Part shown: positions 61,736-64,000 of the stretch, piece after piece
Layout: every line of letters starts with the position of its first letter
Position numbering within the stretch: the stretch's first letter is position 1
Origin: Donghicola eburneus
GTDB lineage: Bacteria > Pseudomonadota > Alphaproteobacteria > Rhodobacterales > Rhodobacteraceae
Direction of reading: 5' to 3'
NCBI RefSeq assembly: GCF_900115865.1
Contig: NZ_FOXY01000006.1
Location: forward strand, 1-64,000
Length of the DNA stretch: 64,000 nucleotides
The notes under the pieces: model-generated
Database searches by the model: none
Seen by the model: the letters and a program-made list of their open reading frames with translations, nothing else
Told to the model about the DNA's origin: nothing
Translations under genes and position numbers: made by a program

Positions 61736-62743
61736 TCAGAGGAAGCTCATGTGATTGTCGAGAGAGATGTCGTCCACCGCGATGTCCCACAGCAGAATGG
61801 TGCCTTTGCCATAGTCGATCAGGACGTCTGTCCCCTGCTGTTGAACGGAAATGTCTGATGCGCCTTCTGCATTCTTCCTGAACACCAGAATATCGTCGTC
61901 TGTGAAGTCTGTGATGGTGTCGTTTCCAGCGCGGCCTGTGAAAATGAATTTGTCTGCATGCTTGCCGCCGGTCAGGAAGTCGTCCCCTTTGCCGCCTATC
62001 AGAGCGTCGCGACCAGCGCTGCCGTAGAGCGTGTCATTCCCGCCTTGGCCTAAAACGCGGTCCTTGCCTGCATTGCCAACGAGCAGGTCAGCGCCGCGAC
62101 CGCCTGAGATGTTGTCTTTGCCTCCCATCCCCCAAATGCTGTCGTTCCCTGCGCCACCGCTGAGGGTGTCATTACCCGCACCAGCAACAACCGTGTCGTT
62201 CCCCTTGTTGCCGCTGATGACATCGTGCCCGGCGTCACCCCAAATCCCATCGGCGCCTGCGCCGCCAATTACGGTATCGTTTCCGTCCTGCGCCAGAACT
62301 GTCACGCCCGGTCCTGCGATCAAGATTAGGTCGTCGCCCGACAGGACCTCAGGCGTGATTTCCTCTCCCGCGTCCAGATGGCCAAGCAAAGTTTGCTCGC
62401 TGACAGGATCTTTGGACACAAAGAGCATGGAGTAGTCGCCATTGTATGCTGCGAACGATGTCATGGACCCATTGTCATCTTCATCATCCGAAAGCGCACT
62501 GCCCGTGATGTACAGGGACTCGTTTCCAGCGACGAAGCCGATTTCTTCGTCATAAGAGAATGTTACACGATATGTATCGCGCCCAACTTCGTAGGTTTCG
62601 TCAATCGTCCCACCCTCCCAAACTTGAGGAGAGGCGCTGTCATCCCATCCGCGGGGAAAGGGAACAAGGTGCCTGTCTGTAATGCTAGCACCAATGGTTA
62701 GAATAGCGGTATCGGCGACGTCGAGGACGTTGATAATGGACAT
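61736..62743 (-). CDS. RTX calcium-binding repeat protein (copy B)
   Basis: 335 residues from ATG 62743, with GGAGAG upstream; the open frame to 62770 lacks a site. Same plan as the neighbour at 60577: an N-terminal unique domain opening I-N-V-L-D-V (compare K-V-F-D-V-F in copy A), L-S-D-D-E-D-D-N-G-S-M-T-S near 85 (compare L-S-D-N-Q-S-N-N-G-V-V-T-S), nonapeptide RTX repeats from ~160 to 275, then K-F-I-F-T-G-R-A-G-N-D-T-I-T-D-F. Putative type I-secreted surface protein. The two are about 130 bases apart and co-directional, but each has its own start region. Confidence 0.88.
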   Translation of the reverse strand: MSIINVLDVADTAILTIGASITDRHLVPFPRGWDDSASPQVWEGGTIDETYEVGRDTYRVTFSYDEEIGFVAGNESLYITGSALSDDEDDNGSMTSFAAYNGDYSMLFVSKDPVSEQTLLGHLDAGEEITPEVLSGDDLILIAGPGVTVLAQDGNDTVIGGAGADGIWGDAGHDVISGNKGNDTVVAGAGNDTLSGGAGNDSIWGMGGKDNISGGRGADLLVGNAGKDRVLGQGGNDTLYGSAGRDALIGGKGDDFLTGGKHADKFIFTGRAGNDTITDFTDDDILVFRKNAEGASDISVQQQGTDVLIDYGKGTILLWDIAVDDISLDNHMSFL

Positions 62744-62922
62744 AAAATGAACTCTCCAAACAAAAAACAATGTAAACTACTTGTTAAACTTTTAAGCCCG
62801 CAGCTGCTGCTTGGCAAAGTTCCCAGAGCGGAGGGGAGGTAAGGATTCCATTACCGCAATCTCTGGCTGGACCTTGGGCGCCGTTTAGATAACCTGCGCC
62901 AGAATTTTCGGAGGAGGTCACC

Positions 62923-63576
62923 ATGGCACAGCAGTCGGTAGATTTTGACGGGCTCGTTTCGGCGGCATCAGAGCGGCTCACGCTGCCTGGACGCCAGTTC
63001 ATTGGTATTGCGGGCGCTCCGGGGTCGGGCAAGAGCACAACCGTCGAACGGCTTTACGATGCGTTGATCACAAAGCAGCCCGATGCTGTGGCGATCCTGC
63101 CGATGGACGGTTTTCATTACGATGATGCTGTGCTGCATGACATGGGCCGCCGTCCATGGAAGGGCGCGCCGGATACTTTTGATGTGGGCGGCTTCGTCTC
63201 GGTGCTAAAGCGTCTGCGCGACCCGAATGAGACCCGCGTAGCTGTCCCTGTGTTTGATCGGGATCTGGAGATTTCGCGCGGGAGTGCGCGGATCATTCCG
63301 GACGATGTGAAACTGATCTTGGTCGAGGGGAATTACATTCTACTCAATCGCGCCCCTTGGAACGCGCTGGAGAAGTCATTCGATCTGACAGTGATGATTG
63401 ATGTCCCCGAAGACGAACTACGTCGCCGTTTGCGTGCGCGGTGGGAGCATTTTGGTCTGAGTGAAGACGACATCGCGCATAAGCTGGATGGAAACGATCT
63501 GCCCAACGGGCGGGCTGTGATCCATGAAAGCCGCGCGGCGGATCTGGTCTATCAACAGCTGTCGGACAGCGTTTAA
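62923..63576 (+). CDS. P-loop nucleoside/sugar kinase-like protein (YggC/PanK/FrcK-type)
   Basis: 217 residues. Walker A G-A-P-G-S-G-K-S-T near 27, then P-M-D-G-F-H-Y-D near 64 and V-E-G-N-Y-I near 139, the hallmark blocks of the uridine kinase/pantothenate kinase-like group. Homologues have been linked to sugar transport operons (fructose kinase-like FrcK) or are called nucleoside triphosphate hydrolases. GGAGG precedes the start. The substrate is unknown. It is convergent with the DhaL gene, and the two could take part in polyol or triose metabolism, but nothing in the sequence proves a link. Confidence 0.82.
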   Translation: MAQQSVDFDGLVSAASERLTLPGRQFIGIAGAPGSGKSTTVERLYDALITKQPDAVAILPMDGFHYDDAVLHDMGRRPWKGAPDTFDVGGFVSVLKRLRDPNETRVAVPVFDRDLEISRGSARIIPDDVKLILVEGNYILLNRAPWNALEKSFDLTVMIDVPEDELRRRLRARWEHFGLSEDDIAHKLDGNDLPNGRAVIHESRAADLVYQQLSDSV

Positions 63577-63638
63577 GCGCCAATACATAATGTGTCCTGC
63601 CGATCGGTGGAGATAACCGGCAGGACGGAGGGGAGCCT

Positions 63639-64000
63639 TTAGCCGAGCGCCTTTTTGGCGGCTGCGGTGATTGCTTCGAGCATGACGTGGGCCGAGGCCG
63701 CACCGGGATCGACGTGACCGATCGAGCGTTCGCCAAGTTTGGCCGAACGGCCACGGCGGCTTTCGATTTCAGCGGTGTAGTCACGGCCGGACTTGGCGCC
63801 TTCGGTTGCGGCGGCCAGACAGCCGATCGCGTCCGCGTTGTCGGCCAGAGCCTCTTTTGCCTTGGCAACAGCAGGAACCCACGCGTCGATCATGGTTTTG
63901 TCACCGACCTGAGCGCCGCCACGGGCCAGAATACCTGCGCACAGGCCGTCTACCCAAGCGACCATCGCGCCAGCATCAAGGTTCAGGCGATCTGACACAC
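63639..64000 (-). CDS. dihydroxyacetone kinase L-domain protein (DhaL), C-terminal part
   Basis: The gene runs off the right edge; about 120 C-terminal residues are in the window. DhaL is the ATP/ADP-binding subunit that phosphorylates dihydroxyacetone bound to DhaK. Visible blocks: V-G-D-K-T-M-I-D-A-W-V-P-A, then G-A-K-S-G-R-D-Y-T, R-G-R-S-A-K-L-G-E-R-S-I-G-H-V-D-P-G-A, the conserved nucleotide-loop and metal-binding signature. Whether it is a free subunit or the end of a fused DhaK-DhaL protein cannot be seen. GTG at 63998 is probably internal. Confidence 0.88.
   Translation of the reverse strand, partial: VSDRLNLDAGAMVAWVDGLCAGILARGGAQVGDKTMIDAWVPAVAKAKEALADNADAIGCLAAATEGAKSGRDYTAEIESRRGRSAKLGERSIGHVDPGAASAHVMLEAITAAAKKALG

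Noticed and set aside
60650..62300. Repetitive DNA that could be taken for a CRISPR or tandem satellite
   Set aside because: Period is 27 bases and in frame: it is the coding sequence of RTX nonapeptides.

Overview
The window reads as a chromosomal segment of a marine alphaproteobacterium of the order Rhodobacterales (Roseobacter group). Evidence: class I lysyl-tRNA synthetase, a small NDUFS4-like complex I protein, TerB/DUF4864/Hint-domain proteins typical of that group, a TTAA-N7-TTAA (CtrA-type) box, and several core genes (uvrB, lysK, nadD, ettA, gpsA, htpX). No rRNA, tRNA or CRISPR was recognised.

Layout. 1-4.8 kb is an accessory, partly decayed region: a truncated florfenicol/chloramphenicol-exporter (floR-like) remnant, a ~130-bp sequence that recurs in degenerate form at 4.7 kb, a small orphan gene, about 1.1 kb of decayed DNA, an AT-rich two-gene cassette whose second product fuses a pentapeptide-like segment to an Lrp/AsnC regulator, and a plasmid-type ParB pseudogene. 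4.8-28.6 kb is mostly core: hydrolase-MYG1, an NDUFS4-like gene, uvrB with a tiny lipoprotein gene behind it, sulfotransferase and beta-helix protein, lysK, nadD-dacB, ettA, the arylesterase / ABC exporter pair with overlapping divergent starts, trxC, csbD and a large Orn/Lys/Arg decarboxylase. 28.8-33.6 kb holds an ABC-2 capsule-type polysaccharide exporter (kpsT, kpsE, kpsM), a family 2 glycosyltransferase and a PagL-like lipid A deacylase. 33.8-38 kb has an alanine/Na+ symporter, a universal stress protein, an M29 aminopeptidase and an orphan gene.

38.2-44.5 kb is a complete repABC plasmid replication/partition module followed directly by a second ParA/ParB pair. Identical 16-bp palindromes (GTTGACAGCTGTCAAC) lie before and after repC and fit the repABC parS consensus. 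Inside core chromosomal DNA this suggests an integrated plasmid, or a replicon that took over chromosomal genes. Right beside it (44.5-52.5 kb) are three histidine kinases and an HPt-like protein with no receiver-domain protein in sight, htpX, and an orphan hipA. A CTTCCCCGCGGGGAAG-type palindrome recurs between these genes.

52.6-64 kb: a Hint-domain protein, a cation diffusion facilitator, an SDR, a Nudix hydrolase, a MarR regulator, then the operon gpsA - HAD phosphatase - ggpS. This is a coherent pathway for the osmolyte glucosylglycerol: GpsA supplies glycerol-3-phosphate, GgpS joins glucose to it, and the HAD enzyme is the likely phosphatase. Two tandem RTX-repeat proteins, a P-loop kinase and the C-terminal half of a DhaL protein end the window.
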